A DNA stretch of 64,000 bases, from positions 47,699,574-47,763,573 of the forward strand of contig CM068842.1 in assembly GCA_028554795.2 (NCBI GenBank). The letters run 5' to 3'. Numbering within the stretch: position 1 is the stretch's first letter; each line of letters opens with the position of its first letter. A model generated the notes under the pieces. It worked only from the letters and a program-made list of their open reading frames with translations, had not been told where the DNA came from and searched no databases. This DNA comes from Sinohyriopsis cumingii (Eukaryota; Mollusca; Bivalvia; Unionida; Unionidae). Shown in pieces: positions 35,930 to 49,370 of this stretch. A program made the translations under genes and the position numbers.

Positions 35930-36860
35930 AAACTACATCCATATGTGATGATGATTTGGCATCATTTGCTCAAATGTATGTAGTAAAGTATGGCCATGTA
36001 TTTGATGAAGATTTGGCATAATTTGTACATAAATGTATCTAGTAAAGTATGGCTATATTTGATGATGACATGGCATAATTTGTACAAATGTATTTAGTAA
36101 AGTATGTATATATTTGATGATGACATGGCATAATTTGTACAAATGTATTTAGTAAAGTATGTCTATATTTGATGATTTGGCATAATTTGCACAAATGTAT
36201 TTAGTAAAGCATGTCTATATTTGATGATGACATGGCATAATTTGTACAAATGTATTTAGTAATTATGTCCATATTTGATGATTTGGCATAATTTGCACAA
36301 ATGTATTTAGTAAAATATGGCTATATTTGATGATGATTTGGCATAATTTGTACATAAATGTATCTAGTAAAGTATGGCTATATTTGATGAAGATTTGGCA
36401 TAATTTGTACATAAATGTATCTAGTAAAGTATGGCTATATTTGATGATGATATGGCATAATTTGTACAAATGTATTTAGTAATTATGTCCATATTTGATG
36501 ATTTGGCATATTTGTACAAATGTATTTAGTAAAGTATGACTATATTTGATGATTTGGCATAATTTGTACATAAATGTATTTAGTAAAGTATGGCTATATT
36601 TGATGATGACATGGCATCATTTGTACAAATGTATTTAGTAAAGTATGGCTATATTTGATGATGATTTGGCATAATTTGTACAAATGTATTTAGCAAACTA
36701 CGGCTACATTTGATGAAGACCTGGCATATTTGTTCAAATGTATTTAGTAAAGTATGGTTTTATTTCATGATGATTTGTCATCATTCACACAGATGTATTC
36801 AGCAAACTGTGGTCATATTTGATGATAATTTGGCATCATTTGTACAAATATAAAAGGTCA
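35930..36860. repeat. About 55-bp tandem repeat, ~17 copies
   Basis: The unit contains tttgatgatgacatggcata, atttgtacaaatgtatttag and taaagtatggctata. Short (gatgatttggc) and long (gatgatgacatggc) variants alternate. The GTACAAATGTA part forms a short inverted repeat with neighbouring units. Confidence 0.94.
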
Positions 36861-37214
36861 TTATAAGAATGCTTTCAAAAAAGAATGTTTAGATTTGTAC
36901 AGAAGATTTTAAGAAGTCAACAAAAATAGAAATTAAATGCTGACAGATGGATGACATACAATGCAGGGATATATCAGTATCTCCTTTGACCTTATGACCT
37001 AGTATTCTAAATAAATGAATTCTTTCTGGAGCAAAATATATTCCTGATTACCCATACCTATTAATGCATACCTGTCATAGCATGACATGTGACATGAAGA
37101 ACATCATTTCTATCTCCCCAAATCACCCAATATGGAAATGTTTTTAAAAAACAATTTCTAATAAATCTCAGTCTTAAAAATGTTCAAAAAGGAAGAGAGA
37201 CATCTTTCTGGACA

Positions 37215-37505
37215 CCATGATATATGCCAATAACCTGCAGCCTGTTTGAACAGTAAAAGGTTCTGATTTACATACCATGATATATGACAATAACCTGCAG
37301 CCTGTTTGAACAATAAAAGGTTGTAATTGACATACCATGATATATGCCAATAACCTGCAGCCTGTTCAAACAGTAAAAGGTTGTGATTTACATACCATGA
37401 TATATGCCAATAACCTGCAGCCTGTTTGAACAGTAAAAGGTTGTGATTTACATACCATGATATATGCCAATAACCTGCAGCCTGTTTAAACAGAAAAGGT
37501 TATGA
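37215..37505. repeat. 60-bp tandem repeat, 5 copies
   Basis: The unit contains cataccatgatatatgccaa, taacctgcagcctgtttgaa and cagtaaaaggttgtgattta. Nearly identical copies. Confidence 0.95.
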
Positions 37506-38227
37506 TTTACATAACTTCATGCTTGAATGCTAATTTATAACCATCCTCAGTGGCAGTTTATACAGCTGATTGTATAGAGGTGACTAAACAGCAAAGGCAG
37601 TCAGAGACAAACAACCATCATTCAAAAAGAATCACTTAACTGACTGCCAATAGCTAGTGTGATTTTGTGTTGCCAGTCATGTTGCTGGTTTAGCATAGTG
37701 GGATAATCTGCATGATATAAAAGTACATGTACACAAATGGAACACTGCTTAGTTCATTTGAATTAGGTAAATCACAGGTACTTGTTGAAGAAAAAAGTTA
37801 TTTCACTTTGCTGCCTTGAATAAGAACACATCTTTATTACAGATTATTGGCTGGTTTGTGATTAGTGGGAATTTCATTTTTAGGTTGGATTTTACTGCAT
37901 ACATAAAATGCAAAATGTGATTATTTTGGAAGATGGAATGGTAACATTAAGTGCAGTGTGGAAGTGCAATTTATTTTTGAAGACAAAATTTGAAATGCAG
38001 TTGAGATTCAGGAAACAATAAGCAAACTGTGAGCGAGAAAAGCCCAGTAAAACTAAATTTCAAAATTCATGATTGATGAAGTTTGACTTTGTGAAGTACA
38101 GCAGTGATGAGAAGTATTTGATACTTTCCATATTTGTACAGCATTATTGATAATAGCAATTCTGTAGTATATGTACTGCAAAAGCTATATCTATATTTGT
38201 AATTCTAGGGAATATGACATCTATCAA

Positions 38228-41200
38228 CATGGCAACATCATGCTGCATTAAGACAATGCATGACTGCAGCAACACCACCATGCATCAGGACAAACCATGA
38301 CTGCAGCCACACCACCATGGATCAGGACAATGCATGACTGCAGTAATGCCACCATGCATCAGGACAATGCATGACTGCAGTAATACCACCATGCATCAGG
38401 ACAATGTATGACTGCAGTAACACCACCATGCATCAGGACAATGCTTGAATGCAGTAACACCACCATGCATCAGGACAATGCATGACTGCAGTAATGCCAC
38501 CATGGATCAGGACAATGCATGACTGCAGTAATGTCACCATGCATCAGGACAATGCATGACTGCAGTAATGCCACCATGCATCAGGACAATGCATGACTGC
38601 AGCAACACCACCATGCATCAGGACCATGCATAACTGCAGCAATTCCACCAAGCATCAGGACAAAGCATCACTGCAGTAATGTCACCATGCATCAGGACAA
38701 TGCATGACTGCGGTAATCTCAATATGCATCAGGACAATGCATGACTGCAATAACACCACCATACATCAGGACAATGCATGACTGCAGTAACACCACCACC
38801 ATGCATCATGACAATGCATGACTGCAGCAACACCAACCTGCATCAGGACAAACTATGACTGCAGTAATGTCACCATGCATCAGGACAATGTATGACTGCA
38901 GTAATGCCACCTTGAATCAGGACAATGCATAACTGCAGTAACACCACCATGCATTAGGACAAAGTATGACTGCAGTAACACCACCATGCATCAGGACAAT
39001 GCATGACTGCAGTAATGCCACCATGCATCAGGACAAAGCATGAATGCAGTAACACCACCATGCATCAGGATAATGCATGACTACAGTAACACCACCATGC
39101 ATCAGGACAATGCATGAATGCAGTAACACCATCATGCATCAGGACAATGCATGACTACAGTAACACCACCATGCATCAGGACAATGCATGACTGCAGTAA
39201 CACCACCATGCATCAGGACAATGCATGACTGCAGTAATGTCACCATGCATCAGGACAATGCATGACTGCAGTAATGCCACCATGCATCAGGACAATGCAT
39301 GACTGCAATAACACCACCATGCATCAGGACAATGCATGACTATAGTAACACCACCATGCATCAGGACAATGCATGACTGCAGTAATGTCACCATGCATCA
39401 GGACCATGCATGACTGCAGCAACACCACCATGCATCAGGACAATGCATAACTGCAGTAACACCACCATGCATCAGGACAATGCATAACTGCAGTAATCCC
39501 ACCATGCATCAGGACAATGCATGACTGCAGTAACACCACCACCATGTATCATGACAATGCATGACTGCAGCAACACCAGCCTGCATCAGGACAAACCATG
39601 ACTGCAGTAATGTCACCATGCATCAGGACAATGTATGACTGCAGTAATGCCACCTTGAATCAGGACAATGCATAACTGCAGTAACACCACCATGCATTAG
39701 GACAATGTATGACTGGAGTAAAACCACAATGCATCAGGACAATGCATGACTGCAGTAACACCACCATGCATCAGGACAATACATGACTGCAGTAATGCCA
39801 CCTTGAATCAGGACAATGCATGACTGCAGTAACACCACCATGTATCAGGACAATGCATAACTGCAGTAATGCCACCATGCATCAGGACAATGCATGACTG
39901 CAGTAATGCCACCATGCATTAGGACAATGCATGCTTGCAGCAACACCAATCTGCATCAGGACAATGCATGACTGCAGTAACACCACAATGCATCAGGACA
40001 ATGCATGACCACAGTAATACCACCATGCATCAGGATAATGCATGACTGCAGTAATGCCATCCTGAATCAGGACAATGTATAACTGCAGCAACACCACCAT
40101 GCATCAGGACAATGTATGACTACAGTAACACCACCATGCATCAGGACAAACCATAACTGCAGTAATGTCACCATGCATCAGGACAATGCATGACTGCAGT
40201 AATGCCATCCTGAATCAGGACAATGCATGACTGCAGTAACACCATCTTGAATCAGGACAATGCATAACTGCAGTAACACCACCATGCATTAGGACAATGC
40301 ATGACTGCAGTAACACCAATCTGCATCAGGACAATGCATGACTGCAGTAACACTACAATGCATCAGGACAAACCATGACTGCAGTAATGCCACCCTGCAT
40401 TCAGGACAAAGCATGAATGCAGTAAAACCACCATGCATCAGAACAAACCATGACTGCAGTAACACCACCATGCATTAGGACAATGTATGACTGCAGTAAC
40501 ACCACCATGCATTAGGTCAATGTATGACTGCAGTAACACCACCATGCATCAGGACAATGCATGACTGCAGTAAAACCACCATGCATCAGGACAATGCATG
40601 AATGCAGTAAAACCACCATGCATCAGGACAATGTATGACTGCAGTAAAACCACCATGCATCAGGACAATATATAACTACAGTAACACCACCATGCATCAG
40701 GACAATGCTTGAATGCAGTAATGCCACCATGCATCAGGACAAAGCATGAATGCAGTAACACCACCATGTATCAGGACAATGCATGACTACAGTAACACCA
40801 CCATGCATCAGGACAATGCATGACTACAGTAATGCCACCATGCATCAGGACAATGCATGACTACAGTAACACCACCATGCATCAGGACAATGCATGAATG
40901 CAGTAATGCCACCATGCATCAGGACAATGCATGACTACAGTAACACCACCATGCATCAGGACAATGCATGAATGCAGTAATGCCACGATGCATCAGGACA
41001 ATGCATGACTGCAATAACACCACCATGTATCAGGACAAAGCATGACTGCAGTAATGTCACCATGCATGAGGACAATGTATGACTGCAGTAACACCACCTT
41101 GAATCAGGACAATGTATGACTGCAGTAACACCAACATGCATCAGGACAATGTATGACTGCAGTAACACCACCATGCATCAGGACAATGCATGACTACAGT

Positions 41201-41828
41201 AACGCCACCATGCATCAGGACAATGCATGACTACAGTAACACCACCATGCATCAGGACAATGCATGAATGCAGTAATGCCACCATGCATCAGGACAATGC
41301 ATGACTACAGTAACACCACCATGCATCAGGACAATGCATGAATGCAGTAATGCCACGATGCATCAGGACAATGCATGACTGCAATAACACCACCATGTAT
41401 CAGGACAAAGCATGACTGCAGTAATGTCACCATGCATCAGGACAATGTATGACTGCAGTAACACCACCTTGAATCAGGACAATGTATGACTGCAGTAACA
41501 CCAACATGCATCAGGACAATGTATGACTGCAGTAACACCACCATGCATTAGGACAATGCATGACTGCAGTAATGTCATCATGCATCAGGACAATGCATGA
41601 CTGCAGTAACACCACCTTGAATCAGGACAATATATACTGCAGTAACACCACCCTGCATCAGGACAATGTATGACTGCAGTAATGCCACCATAGATCAGGA
41701 CAATGTATGACTGCAGTAATGCCACCATACATCAGGACAATACATGAATGCAGTAACACCACCATGCATCATGACAATGTATACTGCAGTAACACCACCC
41801 TGCATCAGGACAATGTATGAAGGTGAAC
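38228..41828. repeat. 3.6-kb minisatellite of 37-bp units
   Basis: Roughly 97 head-to-tail units with the core catcaggacaatgcatgact followed by gcagtaacaccaccatg. The unit carries ATGCAT and CTGCAG palindromes. Higher-order structure is visible: a 370-bp block (ten units) at about 40.76-41.13 kb is repeated at 41.13-41.50 kb, and a block at about 38.79 kb recurs about 740 bp later. It lies in the intron between the exons at 42.46 and 35.24 kb. The ORFs through it are by-products of the repeat. Confidence 0.97.
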
Positions 41829-42038
41829 TTCAATCTCAAAAGGAACAAATCTGTTTTGACAGACTGTCACAAGAGATGAATAGTTTTTCTACTACACAGT
41901 ACCATTCAGTCTCTAATGAATACAAAGATGAACACTGACACCTGTATCACCTTCGAAACTGCTATTTAACTACTGTGAGCGGCAAGGTCTGCATCCATGA
42001 CACTGTATTCCACTGTCCAGTGGATTCTAAAGACTTTT

Positions 42039-42040
<2 letters not shown>

Positions 42041-42093
<53 letters not shown>

Positions 42094-42096
42094 GTG
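42041..42096. repeat. (GT)n microsatellite
   Basis: About 26 GT copies with one GC interruption near the right end. Confidence 0.98.
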
Positions 42097-42459
42097 ATGC
42101 TGATGTATGACAATGTTAAAATCTACAAGCTATTTTGGGTCTGAAAGTGTATTAAATTTTTCGATAAAACATATTTTCTTTTAGTTTATTCAGATTAAAA
42201 TATTCAGTCTTTTTCTACACAAGAACATAACTTATTCTCTGTCGATGAAATCACTTGGGTTATGTCGACCTTTCTATATGCTAAATGATGTGTTGGTATT
42301 ACATTCTGCAGAGTCTTCATGAAACTGAAGTGGGGATAGACATAATCTATTGCATGAGCAGATTATACAAGATTCGGTGTTTTATGTACGTTTTCTTCAT
42401 TCACATCTGTATATACTTTATTCATAGACAAAATAAAAATATAAGACAACTTTTCATAC

Positions 42460-42543
42460 CTTCTCCTGATCTGACAAGCTCTTTTTAATTTTGTTGTCAT
42501 GGAAACTGTGAAGCTGAGAGCCACTGAATTCACTACTAGATTC
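42460..42543 (-). CDS. Ser-rich linker exon (28 codons)
   Basis: The acceptor is TTCATATAG|G at 42545-42544 and the donor is GAGAAG|GTATGA at 42459-42458. Both ends are phase 0, so the exon could be skipped without a frameshift. It encodes ESSSEFSGSQLHSFHDNK followed by a basic stretch ending SDQEK, which leads into the coiled-coil exon at 35.2 kb. No domain was recognised. The downstream intron holds the 3.6-kb 37-bp tandem array. Confidence 0.85.
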
Positions 42544-43015
42544 CTATATGAATGAGAAAATACTGTTGAAAAATATAATACTAATTTATTGTGTCTAGGA
42601 AACTAAACACTGTCTTATTACGATTACTGTATGCATGCCCAGCTGTAAACTGAGCATAGTTCCAGATAGGCAGATGCATGATATGATGATATTGTTACTG
42701 CCACTTACGATTTAGTTAATCTCATTTAACCAGACTCTCACATGGCTCTATGAGATCTACTTCATATGAGGATCTGTTAATTTTATCTCCATCAATCTCA
42801 TTCAAACCAATCAATATTTATGCAAAATATGATGTCATACCAAGACATATTATGTCACCTGATATCATTAGCCAATCAAACAACTTTTCCAAATTTTTTG
42901 GGAAAGCCTCATTCTGGTGTTACAAGGAAAAATCATCTTTCATGCGATCTTTAACTGGTGAAAGAATATCTGGTGAAGATCTCACACAGCCTTGTCAGAG
43001 TCTGGCAAAGTAGCG

Positions 43016-43092
43016 TGTAGCATAAACCCTGATCTGCCAGCACATTATAATCATGATCAGCAGATCTGGGTTTATGCTGTACACAGCTGGAT
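43016..43092. mobile_element. Foldback element, single-hairpin fragment
   Basis: gcataaaccctgatctgcc pairs with cagatctgggtttatgc around a short loop. The outer ends are missing. Confidence 0.7.
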
Positions 43093-43263
43093 GCATGTTA
43101 GATACATGTAGATATGGTAGTAAAGAGGTAAGTGTGATCACCATAAAAGAACACATTTATAAACATGGGTGACCATGTCCTGGTGGGGGTTGGGGTTGGT
43201 TGAAACAGTGGAGGGGTGGAAGTTGCATCTTCCAGTACTTTTAAACAATCCATTGTGCAATAC

Positions 43264-43342
<79 letters not shown>

Positions 43343-43346
43343 GAGC
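43264..43346. repeat. Compound (TA)n(GA)n microsatellite
   Basis: About ten TA copies lead into about 30 GA copies with one interruption. Intronic. Confidence 0.98.
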
Positions 43347-43990
43347 TTCCCTTACATGCCCACAAAAACCCAAAAAAATTCATATGGATGCTCATGTTTA
43401 TTAACATAGGTTTATACCAATAAATATTAGTAATGTGAATAGAAACAAAACTGTCAGACATATTGTGTTCTTGTGAAATTTGCTGATTTCCACAAGTGTA
43501 TGTATACATTTGGTTTGCATGTTGTGTGACCAAAAGGTTCACAAAAGACTCATTCTAGACTTATCTGCATCAAATATGTAAAATTTTGACTGTCAGGATA
43601 AAACTACAGGGAAAGGTTAAGAAACCATGAAGATTGGTTTGTGCCAGTTAACAGAATCAATTACCCCACCCACCCCAACAAAAATTTGAGGTTCAAAATG
43701 TGTCAGATCATAAATTAATAAAGTAAAAGGAATTTAAAAGAAAAACAATAGCCTGTTTAACTAAGGTAATGCCAGTCTATTTAAATCCTTACCTTATCAA
43801 AACTTGAGAAAAGTGGCTGAAAATCATTTAAATTTGAACCCCACCCTTGCAGTGCAAAATAATGTGGCAATACAAATAATTAGAGTGGACTATAATGTAT
43901 TCTTGGTATCTCTGGGGACACAAAATAAATATTTGCCATTAAAAACCACTTTAAACAAATTTGCCAACAAAAAACATGGAGATCACTTAC

Positions 43991-44171
43991 AGATGACCTT
44001 GACAAAGAAAGCATGGTGCGGGTAGGGGAACGAGAATCTCTGGGTCTTCTGGTAGGTGACAAAGATTTAGAAAGTCGCTCCTTTTCCATCTCCAGTCGAA
44101 TTTTTTCAGACTCCCGTGCAATTTCATTGCGGGTCTCCTCCACACTGTCTGTCTCAATCTTTTTGTCAAGT
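43991..44171 (-). CDS. Charged helix followed by Ser-Pro/Arg linker exon
   Basis: The exon is 181 nt: one base completing a split codon, then 60 codons. The acceptor is AAAATTTTAG|A at 44173-44172 and the donor is TCATCT|GTAAGT, close to consensus. The first half is a charged helix (ETRNEIARESEKIRLEMEKE). The second half is a basic Ser-rich linker with two SPTR motifs (LSPTRRPRDSRSPTRT), plausible proline-directed kinase sites. It marks the transition from the disordered N-terminal part to the coiled coil. Confidence 0.88.
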
Positions 44172-45293
44172 CTAAAATTTTCAAGAGATATTATATGGTT
44201 AAATTACAGGCTGAAATAAATCATGTTGGGAATTTTCCAAAACAAAACGCAAAAATATAAAATATACATTATTGTTAGAACCAATGAGGTGTATTAACTT
44301 GAAATTAACCTCTCCCTACAGTGCCAAAAATGTAAAAGAATTATACAAACAGTAAGTTTGGTCAAATGTGCCATGCAGAATTACGTAAGTGTAGCTTTGA
44401 TTCACACACCTTGCTCAACAATTACAGATCATGCCCACAAAGTTCCAATTCAAAGTTTGCATAACTGTTATTAAACTTAACCATATTTCTCAATAACCTC
44501 ATAAATAAATGAACCAGTCTGCCAAATGACTACTTTACACTGATACAAGGTTGACTTTAAACAGGAACTTTTGCCATTGTCAATATCACTGCACATAGCC
44601 TGAGACTTCACATCACAACATCAAAGTACCTGTGTGCTTCCAGTTCATAGAATAGTAGTGAATTCTTTTGAATAACTGTATCCATGAAGGGAAAACTAAA
44701 AGCTGCAAAACAAGGCTTGTAACCAGAGAAATGCAAAATGGAAGTAAATGATACTCATACAGTGGAAGAAAAAGATAATTATTAATTTCCAGCAATGTTA
44801 AATAAGAACCTAGTAACTAATATTCATAAATTCTAATAAACTCATGCAAGTATACATTTTATTCATAAATTTGAATAAATGCACTCATATATACATTGTA
44901 TTTATAAAGGGCAGAAAAATAGCATTGCAAAATGCTTGGTATGCATTTCTGAGATCATTGTGCAACCCAAGCTAGTTTTAGATTGTGCATAAGTACAAGG
45001 TTGCAGATCCAAACCTAATGGTTTCCTTTATGATGTAAATTATTACATCTCACTATATGATCAACATTAAATAATTAAAAGTAGAAGGGATTTGCTTTTC
45101 AAAGCAAAAACGTGTCTCACCCCCACCCACACCCATGGCAATTAATGTCATTCTGTGACAAGATTACCTAACTGACAAAATGTTAGTAAAAATCTAGCAG
45201 GGTGAATAAATTGAAAGTTTTTAGAATGTGATATTTGTTTTGTTTGCTTGTTTTTACGTGTATTGGTTTGAACAGCACCTTTAATACATTACA
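44172..45293. other. Intron sequence without recognised elements
   Basis: AT-rich, no tandem repeats. The 60-codon ORF at 44.6-44.8 kb has no coding character. Confidence 0.6.
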
Positions 45294-45450
45294 GGCTATG
45301 ATGGATGAGTGGTCAAAGGCATTCACCTTTACAGATTGGTGACATTTCACCTATGCCCACATGGGTCTGAGAACTCTCAGCTTGGCCAATGTAGGTATGT
45401 GAGAAAGCTTGCCAGTAGCTTCCCATATCCAACAGTGGAGCTAGGGGGAT
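45294..45450 (+). mobile_element. SINE family A fragment
   Basis: Diverged head (atggatgagtggtcaaagg) and the gccaatgtaggtatgtgaga part of the body. The 3' half is missing or replaced after about 45430. Confidence 0.75.
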
Positions 45451-45678
45451 GGAATCTAGGACCAAAAAGATAATAGATTTTTGTTTTTTTAAATACTGCA
45501 AACCAATTAGGTCTAAGAACAAAAAGTAGACAAATTGTCATAATATCATTAATATGTAACCACAATTTCTACAAGTGTCTTCAAAGATGCATGAAAAACT
45601 TTATTTGTATACCTGAAGGAGTTTATGATAAATTCTAGCAAGAGATGTAGCATAATCATTATGAAAAGGTTTTTAACA

Positions 45679-45782
<104 letters not shown>

Positions 45783-45789
45783 TTTGGAT

Positions 45790-46083
45790 TTTTAACATAG
45801 CTTTAACAACTTTTTAGTCATATCTCTACGATGTCTGCAGTGTGTCAGTTTATAGTGATATCTAGCACTGGGGCATCATGCTGCAAACATATAGCATGAT
45901 GTCCCATCCAATCACATTATCCTCACACCTGGCCAACCTGTCCTAACACTAATCTCTTAATGCTGAGTGCCTAGTGAGGCAGCTGTATTTTTATAAGTCT
46001 TTGGTATGACTCAGTTGGGGTTCAAACCTATGACCTCCCACATCCATGGTGGCCACTCTAACCACTAGGCCACAGGAGTGGTC
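45790..46083 (-). mobile_element. tRNA-derived SINE (family B) after a (GT)n tract
   Basis: The tail aacatagctttaacaac starts at about 45795 and the head ends ctctaaccactaggccacag at about 46075. Near full length. Confidence 0.88.
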
Positions 46084-47154
46084 CCATACATGTGCAAAAC
46101 ATAATTTAAAAACGTTTGTAATGAGTTTTAAATCTGATCATATAAAGCATGTATTTTGTCTATATGAAGGGAAATTTATTTAATCATGCCTAAATTGTTC
46201 AAACAAGTTACAAAATCTGTAAATGAAAAATTGCTATAGTTGCTTGAAAATCTAATCGGTTCATCTACATATTAATACAAAATATGCATCCAAAACATTT
46301 GTTTGTCCACCTCAAGTAATCCCTTAAAATATGCAATCCTAAATCAAGCTCATATGAGCATGTGATAGCTTGTGACAAGCTCATGCTAAGATTGTTACGA
46401 TCTTAAGTCTAAGCTAGCAGACTAGGTGGGAACTCACAGCAAACTCATAGAAGCTTGTATAAGAAATTTGGCAACATCTATGTTTGCTTGCACGATCTGG
46501 CTAACAAACCCTGCAGATAAAATATTCATCTAGAAAACTTGATATATAGTGATGGTGAGAAATTTGCTACATGATGTCAAATTTTGTATGTATAAAATCA
46601 TTAACTTGCATGTCAAATCCATAATCTTTACATGTTTGGAAAGGTGTTGAAATTCCCAGTTATTTTATTTTAGCTCTTTATTGCATTGGTATATTAATCC
46701 TGGGGAATTATGCAGGAGTACTGTGGATGTTGCTATATATTTGCAAGTTTTGGACAATTTACACCTATGTAATTGCATGTTTTTGTTGGTACCTAATGAA
46801 GATTAATGAATTTATAATCCGCAATTTTTAAATAACTGTAACTATGTAATGTGAATATTGATTTCTCACATTAGTGAAAAGTTATGACTAATTAACACTT
46901 TACAAAAAACAATAATTTAATGAGAAGAATTTGTATGCCAGTATTTTATTCACAATTCTAACATATATACAAACATGAACAAAGTTTTTGCAATGTTCAT
47001 AAAATCAATTTAAAAAACAGTGTGAATTTGTATGTGAAATGAAAAGCTGAATGGAGTAGAAAGTAGAACAATATGTCAGCCAACCAAATCAATATCAAAA
47101 ATACATTTTAACTACCACCAAGTATATAGAACAAAACTTATCATCCCTAGTGAT

Positions 47155-47545
47155 ACTGTGACTGAAATTTCAGTCAAATCATTATATCACCAAAATAATG
47201 ATATTTCACCAAATTTCAGTGAAATCATTATATCATCAAAATAATGATATTTCACCAAATTTCAGTGAAATCATTATATCACCAAAATAATGATATTTCA
47301 CCAAATTTCAGTGAAATCATTATATCACCAAAATAATATTTCACCAAATTTCAGTGAAATCATTATATCACCAAAATAATATTTCACCAAATTTCAGTGA
47401 AATCATTATATCACCAAAATAATGATATTTCACCAAATTTCAGTGAAATCATTATATCACCAAAATAATGATATTTCACCAAATTTAAGTGAAATCATTA
47501 TATCACCAAAATAATTATATTTCACCAAATTTCAGTGAAATTTCA
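47155..47545. repeat. 46-bp tandem repeat with two hairpins per unit, ~8 copies
   Basis: The unit contains atttcaccaaatttcagtga, aatcattatatcaccaaaat and aatgat. ATTTCAC/GTGAAAT and ATCATTAT/ATAATGAT are inverted arms inside each unit. Two units lack 3 bp. Confidence 0.94.
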
Positions 47546-48383
47546 CTGAGATTTAGCCAAATTTTCATTGAAAAAATATCCATGAGTAACAGTACTTCAC
47601 TCATATAAAAACTAACTTTTATTTCATTTTACTACAATGTATTTTTTGCTGTTTGTACTTTCTGAATGACTTTCAGCAAAACTTAGCTTTTCCATTTCTA
47701 ATAGCTCTAATTTTATTGTTCATTTTTGGAACAATAACTTCTTTCCATTTTCTTTCTTATGTTTATTTTTAAAAAAATATTTTTGGGTTTAACTGCCCTC
47801 AGATGACAAGATTGTTGTCCATTTTAAAGCAGAATACCCCTATTATCCTGACTTGAATCCAATTTCCCTTGACAGGACAGTTTTTAATTATCTAGTTGTG
47901 CTAGAATTCTGAGAAAAATCAGTGTAATTATATCATAATAAATGTTTGTCACAGCTGTTTATGGATTGAGGGCTCATTCAAGTTCAAGCTATCACAACAG
48001 CATCAACAGTTTGTCCATTCAAAAGTCCAGTCTACAACTTCTGTATCTCATGTATGTCATATAATAGCTGTACAAATCTGCATCATTTATACTGAAATAT
48101 TACTGTGATTAATAAAGTGCTGTATAATTTATATCTATTATTTCATTTGAAACTTTTTTAAATGTTAGTGAAAATTTACTAAATTTCAGTAAAATAGTCT
48201 ATACTAATTCAGAAATTTCACTATTTCAGTCAAATTTTAAAAAGAATTCAATAAGTTTTCAGCAAAAAGTTTGGAAATTTTTTAGTGAATATTTGTGAAA
48301 TCTCAATGAAAGTTTTCGTCAAGATTTTAGTGAAATCTTGCCATCCTATCACTATCCCAGTGTGACAGTCATTGTATAATTAC

Positions 48384-48454
48384 TTTTCTATATGTTCTTG
48401 GTTTAAAGAGCAATGTAGGGAGAGTGAGGCATCATCAGATAGGAAGTAGTCATC
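48384..48454 (-). CDS. Small acidic exon (DDYFLSDDASLSLHC...)
   Basis: The acceptor has a clear pyrimidine tract (ATTTCCATTTTTAG at 48456-48455) and the donor is GAAAA|GTAATT at 48383-48382. The exon is 71 nt, 23 codons plus two bases. It enters in phase 0 and leaves in phase 2, exactly what is needed to connect the exon at 52.4 kb with that at 44.1 kb, where the split codon becomes Lys. The peptide starts DDYFLSDDASLSLHC. No domain was recognised, and the exon is too short to judge by composition alone. Confidence 0.7.
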
Positions 48455-49189
48455 CTAAAAATGGAAATAAAGTCTCGTTTTCCATTCATGAGTTATTGTT
48501 GTAATTACTTATTTTTACCAATTGTTGATTCATCAAAACAGTGTTGACTTCACCCATTTCTAGAACCAGGCATATTTAAGAATAAATTTATGTTCATTTT
48601 ACCTGGGATAAACTATTATACCCTGACTATGAAAAGGCAGCAACAAATGCAATGTAGAAAGCAGGTTGATGGCTGGGGATAAAACATAGCACTTCTAGAA
48701 ACCTGGCAATACTCTATTTATGTTTTGTTTAATTTTAATTAAGTATTGTGTACATGGAACAATTAGTACTTTAAAGGAATCAATAGTTTTATCCCCCCCA
48801 AAAAATGTGTATGTCTTACATTTGCTGGGATACCTTCTTTGACTACCTGTATGTTTTGTTCTATGGCAAAAAATAAAAGTTCTATAGCATTTTATGCAAT
48901 TTAGAAATAAATATTAAATTAGAAAGGCTACCAGTACACCTGAATTATATCTTTTGGTCTTTTGAGAATAAAATTAGGAGGTCCTGATTTCAGAACCACC
49001 AATATTTAAGCCTTATCTGGTAAAAATACTGGTAGTTTGAACACTTGTTCTGGTAATGTGGAGCACATGTGATGCAAAGAAAAGAAATGAACTTACAGAA
49101 TATTCAATAATAAATATTTATAGAACATACAACACCAATGACAACAAATGGTACAAATTATCATAATACAGTACCTACTAAAAAACATC

Positions 49190-49370
49190 AGAGTATCTTA
49201 TACATAAGAGACAGATTATCTCAAGCCTACATAACAGACTTCAGAGTATCTCAGACCTACATTACAGACCTCAGAGTATCTCAGGCCTAGATAACAGAAT
49301 TCAGAGCATCTCAAACCCACATAACAGACCTTCAAGAATCTCAGGCCTACATAATGGACTTCTGAGTATA
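49190..49370. repeat. About 34-bp tandem repeat, 5 copies
   Basis: The unit contains acataacagacttcagagta and tctcagacct. Moderately diverged. Confidence 0.82.

Noticed and set aside
38228-41828. Array resembling a CRISPR locus (37-bp regular repeats)
   Set aside because: Units are head-to-tail with no unique spacers, no cas genes are present, and the setting is a eukaryotic intron.
43098-43542. Minus-strand ORFs with Leu-Ser repeats
   Set aside because: Produced by the (TA)n(GA)n microsatellite.
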